64,000 nucleotides of DNA from Burkholderiaceae bacterium (lineage in GTDB: Bacteria; Pseudomonadota; Gammaproteobacteria; Burkholderiales; Burkholderiaceae_C), in contig CAJYPV010000007.1 in NCBI GenBank assembly GCA_913776825.1, positions 124,001-188,000 of the forward strand, read 5' to 3'. Numbering within the stretch: the first letter of the stretch is position 1; every line of letters begins with the position of its first letter. A program made the position numbers and the translations under genes. Positions 8,967 to 18,038 of the stretch are shown here, piece after piece. The notes under the pieces were generated by a model. That model was not told where the DNA came from. It was given only the letters and a program-made list of their open reading frames with translations, and searched no databases.

Positions 8967-11003
8967 ATGGACCAGAACGCCGCCCCCAATCCGCTGTTGT
9001 CGACCGCGCCGCTGCCGGACTTTGCCGCCATCGAGCCGGCCCACATCCAGCCGGCCATCACCGCCTTGCTGCAGCAGGCGCAGGACGCGCTGGACCAGGT
9101 CACCGCCGCCGAGGCGCCGGCCGACTACGACACGCTCTCCCGCGTCCTGAACGTGGCGACCGAGCGCCTGGGCACGGCCTGGGGCGCCGTCGGTCATCTG
9201 AACGCGGTGGCCAACACGCCGGCGCTGCGCGAGGCCTACAACGCCATGCTGCCCACGGTGACCGAGTTCTACACCGGCCTGGGCGCCAATGAAGCGCTGT
9301 TCGCCAAGTACAAGGCCATCGCGGCACAGGACGGGCTGACGCCGGAACGCCGTCAGTTGCTCAAGCATGCGATTCGCGATTTCGTGCTGTCCGGCGCGGA
9401 GCTGCAGGGCGAGGCCAAGGCCCGCTTCGCCAAGATCCAGGAGCGCAGCGCCGAGATCGCCCAGAGCTTCTCCGAACACGTCATGGACGCCACCGACAGC
9501 TGGGCCTATTACGCCAGCGCGGACGAGCTCAAGGGCGTGCCGGCCGATGTGGTCGCCAATGCGCGCGCCGCGGCCCAGGCCGAGCAGAAGGACGGCCACA
9601 AGCTGACCCTGCACTTCCCGGTCTACATGCCGGTCATCCAGTACGCCGAGGATCGCGGCCTGCGCGAGCGGCTCTACCGCGCGTACGTCACCCGGGCCAG
9701 CGAGCTGGGCGACAAGCCGGAATGGGACAACTCCGCGCTGATGAGCGAGCTGCTCAGCCTGCGTCAGGAAGAAGCCCGGCTGCTGGGCTTCCGCAATTTC
9801 GCGGAAGCCTCGCTGGTCCCCAAGATGGCCAGTTCGCCGGCGCAAGTGCTGGACTTCCTGCGCGACCTCGCCCGCCGCGCGAAACCGTATGCGCAACGCG
9901 ATCTCGACGAACTGCGCGCTTTCGCCAAGGCCGCGCTGCAAATGGACGCGCTGCAGGCCTGGGACCTGCCGTATGTCTCCGAGAAACTGAAGGAAGCGCG
10001 CTATGCGTTCTCGGACCAGGAAGTGCGTCAGTACCTGACGCTGCCCCGCGTGCTGGAAGGCCTGTTCCGCATCGTCGACCGTCTCTTCGGCGTGCAACTG
10101 GTGCCGGTTGCGGCCTCGGTCTGGCATGAGAGCGTGCAGTTCTGCGAGCTGCGCCGTGATGGCCAGTTGATCGGCCAGGTCTATCTGGACCTGTTCGCCC
10201 GCAACGGCAAGCGGCCGGGCGCGTGGATGGATGAGGTGCGCAGCCGCTGGGCGCGTCCCGACCTGCCCGCCAGCGCACAACAGATCCCCGTGGCCCACCT
10301 GGTCTGCAACTTCCCGCAGGGCGCCGACGGCAAGCCCGCGCTGCTGACCCACGACGATGTCATCACCCTCTTCCACGAATGCGGCCATGGCCTGCACCAT
10401 CTGCTCACGCGGGTGGCGGAGCTGGGCGTGTCAGGCATCTCCGGTGTCGAGTGGGATGCGGTGGAATTGCCCAGCCAGTTCATGGAGAACTTCTGCTGGG
10501 AATGGGAAGTCATCCAGCAACTGTCCAGCCATGTGGAGACCGGCGCCCCGCTGCCGCGCGCGCTGTTCGACAAGATGATGGCCGCGAAGAATTTCCAGGC
10601 CGGTCTGCAGACGCTGCGCCAGATCGAGTTCGCGCTCTTCGACATGCGCCTGCATGCCGAGCCCGGCTCGGAAGCGCGCATCCAGGACCTGCTGGAAGAG
10701 GTCCGCGGCGAGGTGTCGGTCAATCCGCCGCCTTCGTTCAATCGCTTCCAGCACAGCTTCTCCCACATCTTCGCCGGCGGCTATGCGGCGGGCTACTACA
10801 GCTACAAGTGGGCGGAAGTGCTGTCGGCCGACTGCTGGAGCGCCTTCGAGGAAGAAGGCGTGTTCAATCCCGACACCGGCCGCCGCTACCTGGACGAGAT
10901 CCTGTCCATGGGCAGCGTGCGGGACGCGATGGACAACTTCAAGGCCTTCCGCGGCCGCGAGCCGCAGATCGACGCGCTGCTGCGTCATCAAGGCATGGCG
11001 TGA
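8967..11003 (+). CDS. prlC: Oligopeptidase A, M3 family zinc metallopeptidase
   Basis: This cytoplasmic thimet-type oligopeptidase degrades short peptides, including cleaved signal peptides, in the last step of proteolysis. The protein has 678 residues, matching E. coli PrlC (about 680). The zinc motif HECGH is at residues 470-474 (FHECGHGLHHLLT), and the downstream Glu region reads VEWDAVELPSQFMENFCWE. The C-terminal SHIFAGGYAAGYYSYKWAEVL is typical of M3A. There is no signal peptide. The ATG at 8967 fits the family N-terminus (NPLL...LPDFAAIEPAHIQPAI). Confidence 0.96.
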   Translation: MDQNAAPNPLLSTAPLPDFAAIEPAHIQPAITALLQQAQDALDQVTAAEAPADYDTLSRVLNVATERLGTAWGAVGHLNAVANTPALREAYNAMLPTVTEFYTGLGANEALFAKYKAIAAQDGLTPERRQLLKHAIRDFVLSGAELQGEAKARFAKIQERSAEIAQSFSEHVMDATDSWAYYASADELKGVPADVVANARAAAQAEQKDGHKLTLHFPVYMPVIQYAEDRGLRERLYRAYVTRASELGDKPEWDNSALMSELLSLRQEEARLLGFRNFAEASLVPKMASSPAQVLDFLRDLARRAKPYAQRDLDELRAFAKAALQMDALQAWDLPYVSEKLKEARYAFSDQEVRQYLTLPRVLEGLFRIVDRLFGVQLVPVAASVWHESVQFCELRRDGQLIGQVYLDLFARNGKRPGAWMDEVRSRWARPDLPASAQQIPVAHLVCNFPQGADGKPALLTHDDVITLFHECGHGLHHLLTRVAELGVSGISGVEWDAVELPSQFMENFCWEWEVIQQLSSHVETGAPLPRALFDKMMAAKNFQAGLQTLRQIEFALFDMRLHAEPGSEARIQDLLEEVRGEVSVNPPPSFNRFQHSFSHIFAGGYAAGYYSYKWAEVLSADCWSAFEEEGVFNPDTGRRYLDEILSMGSVRDAMDNFKAFRGREPQIDALLRHQGMA

Positions 11004-11052
11004 GGTCCGCGCCGGTGGGCGCGTCCCTCGCAGCACCGCGGCCTCGGCGGCG

Positions 11053-11112
11053 GCGCTGGCACCTCAGCTCGCGCTGACGCCCGACGCTAGCCGGGCGCGA
11101 CGGTGCCAGCGC
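11053..11112 (+). repeat. Nested inverted repeat downstream of prlC
   Basis: An 11-bp perfect inverted repeat (GCGCTGGCACC at 11053-11063, GGTGCCAGCGC at 11102-11112) encloses a second stem (CGCCCG at 11078-11083 with CGGGCG at 11092-11097). RNA from here would fold into a long branched hairpin about 50 bases after the prlC stop. There is no U tract, so it may be a processing or stability structure instead of an intrinsic terminator. Confidence 0.5.
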
Positions 11113-11271
11113 TGCAGTGCCGGCGCGCTGCGCCCGCGCTCCGGCGCCAGGGTTCAGGTGCCAACGTTCCGAGCCCGTCCGCCGCGCTCGCCCATCGCGC
11201 CATGTGCGCTCAGAACCCGACACATGACACGCTGACTAGCCAATCTCATCATGGCTCATGAGGTTGCCTGC

Positions 11272-13236
11272 ATGTATCCCTCCCACGCGTTTCCCTCCGG
11301 CGCTGGCGCCAGCCCTTTTCATGCCGAGCCGGTGGAGCCCTCCATCCTCGACGACGTGCTTGACCGCGGCAAGCTGCCAGGGGGCTGCCGGCTCGTCGTC
11401 GACGACCAGCACGGCGAAGCGGAGCTTCATGACCCGGCTGGCCAATGTCGCACCCGCTTCCGGTATGCACCGCCGGCCAGTCAGGATCGGCGCGCTGCGT
11501 CCGAGCGGTACCAGAGTTTGCGAATGGTGCTGGATTTCGCCGACCGCTACCTGCTCAAGTCGACCCACGCCGACAACTGGGCGCTGGTGTCCGAGCTCAC
11601 CCTGGATGGCGATGTCTTGCGCATGGGATCGCTCCCCCTGGCGCGTGTGGATCCCAGCCGGCCGGACCGATTGAAGCCACTGCCGGACGTCAACCTGGAT
11701 CTGCGCTTCATCGCCGGCCAGATGAAGTACCCGACCGTCGGCGACTTCGCCAAGAATTGGAGCCGGCTGCCCGACCTCAACGAGGCGATCGCGGCCGCAG
11801 GGCCCCGGGAGCGCCGACGTGACAGCCATTACGACGAGACCTACCTGTTCCAGGTCACGGGCGAGGTCGACACCTTGCGAGGCCTGGTGGCGAAGCATCC
11901 CCACGCCACCCGTTGCTTCATCCTGGACCACGACGGCGTGCAGCGGGAACTGCCGGTACCCGGCTATCAGCCATCCCCGAAGCCCATCGACGAACGCCGG
12001 ATCCGGTTCACCGTCAACGGCGATTCACGGCGCCAGCATGGGCGTCCGGAGATGGCTTTCGCAGGACGCACGCCGACGGCCTTGAGCGATGCGCTGGTGG
12101 CGGCCTCGCAAGCGATCGCGACGCACGACGGACATGGCCATGTCGTGGTGCCCAAGCGGGTCTCGTTGATCGGCTCCCACATGGGCATCGAACCGTTCCT
12201 GCCACCGCCTGCGGAGGGCGCGCCGCAAGCAGCGGCCACTGCGCACCAGCCGTGGGACATGTCGCAGTCGCAGCCGCAGCCGCAGCCGACGCACTATGGC
12301 GAAGCCTTGCTGGCCGCGCTGAGCGAACGCTTCGGGTCGACGGATCTCTCGGTCACGGTGCGGCGCGACTCGTTCCTCGTGCTAAACCCGAAACAGGCCG
12401 ACGCGCCGGACAAAGGCAGCGCCAGCAATCTGATGCAAGTGGACGATGGGAATCTCGTGGGCCGCAAGTTGGTGCGCGGCCAGGATGGCGACTATCTCCA
12501 TCAAGCGCCGGGCGGCACGGAGCTGGTCAGTTGGGATGCGCACGGGCGCCTGCAGCGACGCGACAAATACGTCGATCACGGCCAGGCCTTCATCAAGCAG
12601 ACCACGCAAAAGCCCATGGGCCTGATGGCTTGGCTGGCGGCAGCCGGTCCGGACGTGGATCCGCCGGCCGGCGGCTCGCAACGGCACCGCCTGTGGCATC
12701 CGTTGTTCGGTTCGAGATCCATCGACGACACGGCGGTGTCGACATCGCGCGAACCGCGTCCTCAGGCCCTGCCGCCGACGGATCAGGGCACCGGTCGGGA
12801 GGTGATTCAGTTGGGGGAAGTCACCACCGACCTGAGCACGCTGCGCGCGATGGGGCTGAATCCCAATCACCGGACGACCGACGCGCTGCTGCGGGATCTG
12901 CGGCAGCCGTCGGCGTTTCTGAACTTGCGCTTCGATCCTCGACTGCTGATGGACTTCATCAGCCAGGGCCCGGTCGCCCCACGCATCCAGGCCTTGCGGC
13001 TGATCAAGCAGATGCTGCGCAATCAGCTGAGGCCGACCCAGCTGTTCAGGCCACTCACGCCGGGCGCCTTGCCGGCCGACTCGAAGCAGGCCGCCGATCT
13101 GGTGCGCCTCATCGGCAGTGCGGTGGATGATCAACTGCGGGTCGCGCCCAGCATCTGGCACGCGCTGTGGGGCCCCAACGCCACACCACCGGTTCCCTTG
13201 CCGTGGCGCACCGATCCGAAGAAGCCGGTGTCATGA
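11272..13236 (+). CDS. Protein with degenerate C80 (MARTX/TcdB cysteine protease) domain
   Basis: This is a 654-residue protein without signal peptide or membrane segment. The ATG at 11272 is preferred over the one at 11251 because GAGG lies 8 bases upstream of it. By eye, the middle (about residues 187-435) follows the order of the autoprocessing domains of MARTX and clostridial toxins. It has the first strand (YLFQVTGEVD), the strand before the catalytic His region (RIRFTVNG), a FAGRTPTALSDAL segment like the toxin SGYSADEL/FAGFDVDSL, the nucleophile strand RVSLIGSHM, the next helix and strand (YGEALLAALS...LSVTVRR) and the final GDYLHQAPGGTELVSWDAHGR. Toxins have GCS or GCN at the nucleophile position; here it is G-Ser302-His. 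The GHG motif is QHG at best (His256). A Pro/Gln-rich insert of about 40 residues follows. The N-terminal 180 and C-terminal 210 residues are unrecognised. It may be an effector or an inactive regulatory homologue. Confidence 0.6.
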   Translation: MYPSHAFPSGAGASPFHAEPVEPSILDDVLDRGKLPGGCRLVVDDQHGEAELHDPAGQCRTRFRYAPPASQDRRAASERYQSLRMVLDFADRYLLKSTHADNWALVSELTLDGDVLRMGSLPLARVDPSRPDRLKPLPDVNLDLRFIAGQMKYPTVGDFAKNWSRLPDLNEAIAAAGPRERRRDSHYDETYLFQVTGEVDTLRGLVAKHPHATRCFILDHDGVQRELPVPGYQPSPKPIDERRIRFTVNGDSRRQHGRPEMAFAGRTPTALSDALVAASQAIATHDGHGHVVVPKRVSLIGSHMGIEPFLPPPAEGAPQAAATAHQPWDMSQSQPQPQPTHYGEALLAALSERFGSTDLSVTVRRDSFLVLNPKQADAPDKGSASNLMQVDDGNLVGRKLVRGQDGDYLHQAPGGTELVSWDAHGRLQRRDKYVDHGQAFIKQTTQKPMGLMAWLAAAGPDVDPPAGGSQRHRLWHPLFGSRSIDDTAVSTSREPRPQALPPTDQGTGREVIQLGEVTTDLSTLRAMGLNPNHRTTDALLRDLRQPSAFLNLRFDPRLLMDFISQGPVAPRIQALRLIKQMLRNQLRPTQLFRPLTPGALPADSKQAADLVRLIGSAVDDQLRVAPSIWHALWGPNATPPVPLPWRTDPKKPVS

Positions 13237-13274
13237 CCGGATGACGGGATGACTGGGTGACGGGATGACCGGGT
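13235..13274. repeat. Octamer tandem array GAC(C/G/T)GG(A/G)T x5
   Basis: Five consecutive 8-base units, GACCGGAT, GACGGGAT, GACTGGGT, GACGGGAT and GACCGGGT, start inside the stop codon of the C80-like gene. It is a direct tandem array with single-base variation between units. Confidence 0.8.
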
Positions 13275-13314
13275 GAGCGACGAGCCGTCGACGAGCACCG
13301 CTCGCCGACGAAAC

Positions 13315-13347
13315 GGCCCCCTGACGCCTCGCCGGCGACAGGGGGCC
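13315..13347 (-). terminator. Probable terminator of the M16 protease gene
   Basis: A 9-bp stem GGCCCCCTG / CAGGGGGCC has a 15-base loop. Read on the minus strand, it follows the M16 stop by about 54 bases and is trailed by GTTTCG, a weak U run. It could also slow transcripts arriving from the plus-strand gene. Confidence 0.5.
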
Positions 13348-13400
13348 TCATCGATGGATCAGGCGGGTGGCGCGCGGGCGGCCATGCCCCGCGCATCCGA

Positions 13401-16289
13401 TTACTTGAAGTCGCCGACCGTCGAGATCACGAAGCCGTCCAACCGGACATGCCGACGCCAGGCGGCATTCACCTGAGCGACGGTCAATGCCTGCACCGCC
13501 GCATCCTGGCGGTCCATGTCTGCCCAGGTTTCCGACTGGTCGCCCAACAGCATCAGCATGCTGGCGAGCTCGCCATCATCGCCGCGGGCCTGGCGACGTC
13601 CTTCCATCAGGCTGGCTTTGGCGCGCGCCAGTTCTTCTTCGGTGATGCCGGTCTCGGTCATGCGCCGCAGTTCGTCCTGCACCAGGCTGATCATCTGCGC
13701 GCGGTTCTGCGGCGCGAAACTGCCGCCCACCGACAGCACCGCTTCATCGCCGAAATGCGCGGCCGCCAAGGACGCTCCGACGCCATAACTCAAGCCCGCC
13801 TGCCCGCGTACCCGCACGGTGAGACGGTTCTCCAGAGAGCCGCCGCCGAGGATGTGGGTCGCGACCATCAGCGGCAGGAAATCGGCATCGCGGTCGCTGA
13901 GCGCGAAGTCCAGCCGCATCCGCAGCTCCGCGCTGGTCTTGTCGCGGGCGATCACGTCGAAGCGGGCCGGCGGGATGGTGCTGGCCTGGTCGAGGGCGCG
14001 GACGAAGCGCGGCGACTGCGGCTTCTTCCAGGCGCCGAACAGCCGATCCACGGCGGCCTCCAGCCCATCAGGCAGCGCGCCCACCACCGCGACCCGCGCC
14101 TCGTTGGCGGACCAGTAGTCCGCATGGAAGCGCTGCACGTCCGCCAGCGTGGTCGCCTTGACGTCGGCGATCCGCTCGTCAAGGGATTGCAGGTACTCCG
14201 GATCGCGCGGACCGACGCCGCGCGCGCGGTTGTAGTGGTCCCGCACCGCCTCTTGCCGCAGCACCTCGAGCTCCTGCCGCGCGCCTTCCAGCCCCGCGAG
14301 GGCGGCAGCCTGTTCCCGATCGAAGGCGTCTTTCGGCAGCAACGGGCGCTGCATCAGATCCGCCGCGAGCTGCAGCGCGTCGATCAAGGTGTCGCGTTCC
14401 GCGGCGATCTGCAGCTCAGCGCCCTGGTCGCCGCTGGTCAGGCTCATGCCGGCCTTCAGTTGCACCAGACGATCGCGCAGCGCCTGCTTGGACCAGCCCG
14501 TCGAACCTTCCGACAGCAGCGTGGCCAGCACCTCGGTGCCTCGATGCTGGAAGGTTTCGCGACGCTCGCCCCAGCGCAGCGCCAGGCGCAACACGACCGT
14601 GTTGCCGCGGGTGCGCTTGGAGAGCGTGGACAGCTCGATGCCGGACGGCAGTTTCCGGGTCACCGTGCGTTCCGCCAGTTGTTGGGGCGATGGGTCGAAG
14701 CGCTCGCCGTCATCGATCTTGGGTGGTCCCTTCAGCCCCGCCAGGCGCTCCGCCAGCGGCGGCGCAGGCGGGATCTCGACCCGTTCGACCGCTTGCGCCG
14801 GCAGGTAGCGTCCCACCGTGCGATTGGCTGGCCGCAGGTAGGCGCGTCGGACGCGCTCCACATCGGCCAGCGTGACCTTCGGCAAATCCTCCATCAACTG
14901 GAACAGCAGGCGCCAGTCGCTCACGCCCAGGCTGGAAATCTGCTGGATCAGCGCCTGCGGATTCTTCATCTGCTCGCGATAGCTGGTCAGCGCCAGTTCG
15001 CGCACCCGGGCCAGTTCGGCCTCGTCGAACGGCGGCGTGTCACGCCCCTCCACCACCGCCAGCAGTCTGGCTTCCACCGCGGCCACATCGGCGTCCGGCG
15101 GCAACAGCGCGAAGGCGCGCATGCCACCCGCATCGGTAGCGCCCAGGCCGGAGAGCTGCGCGGCCAGCGCCAGCCGCGTCTCCACCAGCGACTGATAGAG
15201 CTGTCCGCTCGGCTGCAGCGACAGCAGCAGTCCCAGCACCTGCAAGGCGGCGGAATCCGGATGCGCAAACGGCGGCACATGGTAGTAGGCCAACACCGCC
15301 GGCTGGCCGCCGATGCGTCGCACCACCACACTGCGCTCGCCGTCCTGCGGCGGTTCGGTGGTGTAGGGCTGCGGCACCGGCGTCTTCGGCTTGACCAACG
15401 GACCGAAGCGCTGGCCGATCAGCGCCAGCGTGCTGGCCGCGTCGAAACGGCCGGCCACCATCAGCGTCGCGTTGTCGGGGCGATAGAAGCGTTGGTAGAA
15501 GGCCTGCAGGCGTTCGATGGGCAGGTTCTCGATGTCGCTCTTCGGGCCCAGCGTGGTGTGACCATAGTTGTGCCAGTCATAGGCCACGCCGACCACCCGC
15601 GCGCTCAGCGCCTGGGCCGGGTCGTTCTCCGCGAGTTCGAACTCATTGCGGACGACCGTCATCTCGCTGTCCAGATCGGCCTTGGCGATGAAGCTGTTGA
15701 CCATGCGGTCCGCTTCGAGCGTCAGCGCGAAATCCAGTGTCTGCGGATTGGCGTTGAACTCGGCGTAGTAGTTGGTGCGATCGGCCGTGGTGGTGCCGTT
15801 GGCCCGCATGCCTCGCGTCGCGAATTCCTCATCGATCCGGCGATGGCGCGGCGTGCCCTTGAACAGCAGATGCTCCAGCAAATGCGCCATGCCGTATTCG
15901 CCGGACGACTCATGCCGGCTGCCCACCCGGTAGGTGATGTTGACCGTGGTGGTGCTTTGCGCCTCATCGGGGAACAGCAGAATCTGCAGCCCGTTGGGCA
16001 GCCGGTACTCCGATATGCCGCCCAGCTCGCGCACGAAGACCGGCGTCGTCGCAGCCGCACGCGCCGCAGTGGGCGTCGGCGTGGTCGGCTTTGCGGCCGT
16101 GCTCTTCTTGACGACTTTGGTCGCCGCGCGCGGTCCGGTCTGGGCCTGCACCGCACCACCACCGATCAGCACCGCGACGGCCGTCGCCACAGCGGCCTGT
16201 CGCATCACGCCATCGCGTGCGCTGCGTCGTCCGAGAGGCCGCGACCACCTGCGCGCCAACACGCGCCAGAACTCATTGGAAAAAACCAT
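13401..16289 (-). CDS. Exported M16 (pitrilysin/insulinase family) zinc peptidase
   Basis: This is a 962-residue secreted or periplasmic metallopeptidase of the two-homologous-halves type. The inverted zinc motif is His136-Leu-Leu-Glu-His140, with the third ligand region in RNEFELAENDP. A second, inactive M16 half lies at about 560-950. A signal-like hydrophobic stretch at about residues 31-50 (ending GGGAVQAQTG) follows a basic N-terminus. A Lys/Thr/Ala/Pro linker precedes the catalytic half. The start at 16289 is chosen over upstream ATGs because AGGAG sits at the correct distance. The upstream neighbour is divergent. The substrate is unknown; pqqL-like peptidases are the nearest familiar group. 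Confidence 0.9.
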   Translation of the reverse strand: MVFSNEFWRVLARRWSRPLGRRSARDGVMRQAAVATAVAVLIGGGAVQAQTGPRAATKVVKKSTAAKPTTPTPTAARAAATTPVFVRELGGISEYRLPNGLQILLFPDEAQSTTTVNITYRVGSRHESSGEYGMAHLLEHLLFKGTPRHRRIDEEFATRGMRANGTTTADRTNYYAEFNANPQTLDFALTLEADRMVNSFIAKADLDSEMTVVRNEFELAENDPAQALSARVVGVAYDWHNYGHTTLGPKSDIENLPIERLQAFYQRFYRPDNATLMVAGRFDAASTLALIGQRFGPLVKPKTPVPQPYTTEPPQDGERSVVVRRIGGQPAVLAYYHVPPFAHPDSAALQVLGLLLSLQPSGQLYQSLVETRLALAAQLSGLGATDAGGMRAFALLPPDADVAAVEARLLAVVEGRDTPPFDEAELARVRELALTSYREQMKNPQALIQQISSLGVSDWRLLFQLMEDLPKVTLADVERVRRAYLRPANRTVGRYLPAQAVERVEIPPAPPLAERLAGLKGPPKIDDGERFDPSPQQLAERTVTRKLPSGIELSTLSKRTRGNTVVLRLALRWGERRETFQHRGTEVLATLLSEGSTGWSKQALRDRLVQLKAGMSLTSGDQGAELQIAAERDTLIDALQLAADLMQRPLLPKDAFDREQAAALAGLEGARQELEVLRQEAVRDHYNRARGVGPRDPEYLQSLDERIADVKATTLADVQRFHADYWSANEARVAVVGALPDGLEAAVDRLFGAWKKPQSPRFVRALDQASTIPPARFDVIARDKTSAELRMRLDFALSDRDADFLPLMVATHILGGGSLENRLTVRVRGQAGLSYGVGASLAAAHFGDEAVLSVGGSFAPQNRAQMISLVQDELRRMTETGITEEELARAKASLMEGRRQARGDDGELASMLMLLGDQSETWADMDRQDAAVQALTVAQVNAAWRRHVRLDGFVISTVGDFK

Positions 16290-16607
16290 TTGCATCACTC
16301 CTGTGCTGCTTCGTGTCACGAAGCAACCGCGCTGTTCCTGCGTCATCGCGTTCCCGTGCACGGACGCGTCGGGCGGAGATTCTGCCCGCCATCGATTTGG
16401 ACGCAGGGAACCCGCAGCGGCCCCGCACACCCCATGCGCGGCATCCGTTGCGTAACAGACGGACGGCGTCCGACAACGAGCGGCCCCGTCTGACAACGGC
16501 CTGCGCTCAACACCGACCGCCGCCTTGCATCGCGCGTCCTAAGCTTTCTGCATCGATGCCGTCGAATCCTGCGGCCCAGCGATGCCGTTCGACGTTTGGA
16601 GCCCGCC

Positions 16608-17666
16608 ATGCGCCTGCCTCGCCTTTCTTCGACTCGCCGTCTTGTTGAACGGTTCGGCACCGCTGCCGCGTCCGGGGGCCCGTCCTCTGCGACGCTCGTG
16701 GATGCGCGGCATCGTCGAGGGCGGCTCGTCTCCCATGCACTGCTGATGGTGGGACTGCTGCTGCTCGCGACCGAACTCTCTGCGCAGACGCGCTCGCCCG
16801 AACGCGACGCGCGTCCGCCGACCGCCGCTGTGGCCGCCGCCGACGAGGCGCAGCCGAAACAAGGCGACGGACTTCGCGCCACCTACGAGAAGCTGGCACC
16901 GCAGTTGGCCCGCAGCCCCTTCCAACGGCCTTTGCTGTTGAGATCGCTGGACAACACCGAACGTCCCACCGGCGAGATGCATGCGGTTGTCTCGTATCCC
17001 TTCGAAACCCTCAAGGGCAGCCTGCAGCAGGTGCGCGCCTGGTGCGATCTGCTGACCCTGCCCGCCAACGTCAAGCGCTGCAGCATCGCCGACGAGGACA
17101 GCGCCACCCCGCGGGTGCGGCTGGCCGTCGGTCGCAAGTTCGATCAACCGATCGAAGAGGCGTATGCGCTCGATTTCCGATTCCAGCTGCTCGCCGCGCA
17201 ACCGCAGTACCTGCTGGTGGAGATGAGCGCGCCGCAAGGGCCGATGGGCACGAGCAATTACCGGCTCAGTCTGGAGGCGGTGCCGATCGACGCGCGCCGC
17301 AGCTTCATCCGGCTGCGCTACGCGTATGTGAACGGCGTGGCGGCTCGCATGGCCACCAGCGCCTATCTGGCCACCGCCGGCCGGGACAAGGTCGGCTTCA
17401 CCATCACCGGCAAGGACAGCGATGGCTCGCCGCGTTATGTGGGCGGCATCCAGGGCATCGCGGAGCGCAACACCATGCGCTACTTCCTGGCCATCGAGTC
17501 CTATCTCGCCACGCTGCGCGATCCCAGTGACCAGCGGCTGGACCGACGACTGCGCGACTGGTACACCGCCACCGAACGCTATGCGCGACAGCTGCATGAG
17601 CAGTCGATGGACGAGTACCTGACGATGAAGCACCGCGAGGCGCGCCAGCAGGTGGCCAGCAATTGA
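16608..17666 (+). CDS. Exported protein of unknown function
   Basis: This is a 352-residue protein with an N-terminal signal-like segment (residues about 43-60, LLMVGLLLLATELSAQT) after a long basic leader. The ATG at 16608 has GGAG 6 bases upstream; a nearby TTG at 16596 overlaps that ribosome site and is therefore unlikely. The mature part contains a region (MHAVVSYPFETL ... LVEMSAPQGPMGTSNYRLSLEAVP ... AYLATAGRDKVGFTITG) that looks like a lipid-binding START-type alpha/beta fold, but I cannot confirm a family. It lies divergent from the M16 protease with a 318-base spacer. No function is proposed beyond an extracytoplasmic location. Confidence 0.7.
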   Translation: MRLPRLSSTRRLVERFGTAAASGGPSSATLVDARHRRGRLVSHALLMVGLLLLATELSAQTRSPERDARPPTAAVAAADEAQPKQGDGLRATYEKLAPQLARSPFQRPLLLRSLDNTERPTGEMHAVVSYPFETLKGSLQQVRAWCDLLTLPANVKRCSIADEDSATPRVRLAVGRKFDQPIEEAYALDFRFQLLAAQPQYLLVEMSAPQGPMGTSNYRLSLEAVPIDARRSFIRLRYAYVNGVAARMATSAYLATAGRDKVGFTITGKDSDGSPRYVGGIQGIAERNTMRYFLAIESYLATLRDPSDQRLDRRLRDWYTATERYARQLHEQSMDEYLTMKHREARQQVASN

Positions 17667-18038
17667 TCGAGGCCTAACGTCCGGGACAACGAGTCGGAAA
17701 TCGACGCCGGGCATCACCTCCGGCCCATGCCTTCCAGACCCACCGGCTGGAAGTCACGGGCCGCGCTCATGGCCATGCCGTCACGATCTTGTCATCGGCA
17801 CTCATCGATCGACGACAACATGACTTTTGTCCGATGGATAAAGGGATCCGGGCGATGACCTCTCATCTCGCCCGGCTGCAGTTCATCGTGAATTTTCGTC
17901 ACTACAACCCTTCCGCAGCACGCTTGGTCGCCGCGCGCTTTCATCGATCTCCGGGGCTGCCTAACCTGCAGTCAGCCGTTCAGACACCCGCATGGTCGCG
18001 GGACGGGACGGTCCCTCAGCCGCTCAAGGAGATCCGTC
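17667..18038. other. 372-base spacer without a gene
   Basis: No plausible coding region was found; short frames here lack ribosome sites and family features. The only structure noted is a weak GACAA/TTGTC repeat near 17815-17832. The end carries the strong AGGAGA ribosome site of the next gene. Confidence 0.5.

Noticed and set aside
12121..12141. HDGHGH cluster in the C80-like protein as a possible retained catalytic His
   Set aside because: It lies after the FAG segment and just before the nucleophile strand, the wrong side for the C80 catalytic His; the QHG at 12034-12042 is the better candidate.
13449..16493. A 1014-codon open frame antisense to the M16 protease gene
   Set aside because: It mirrors the high-GC codon structure of the real gene, has His/Arg/Gln-rich nonsense composition and no family motif or ribosome site.
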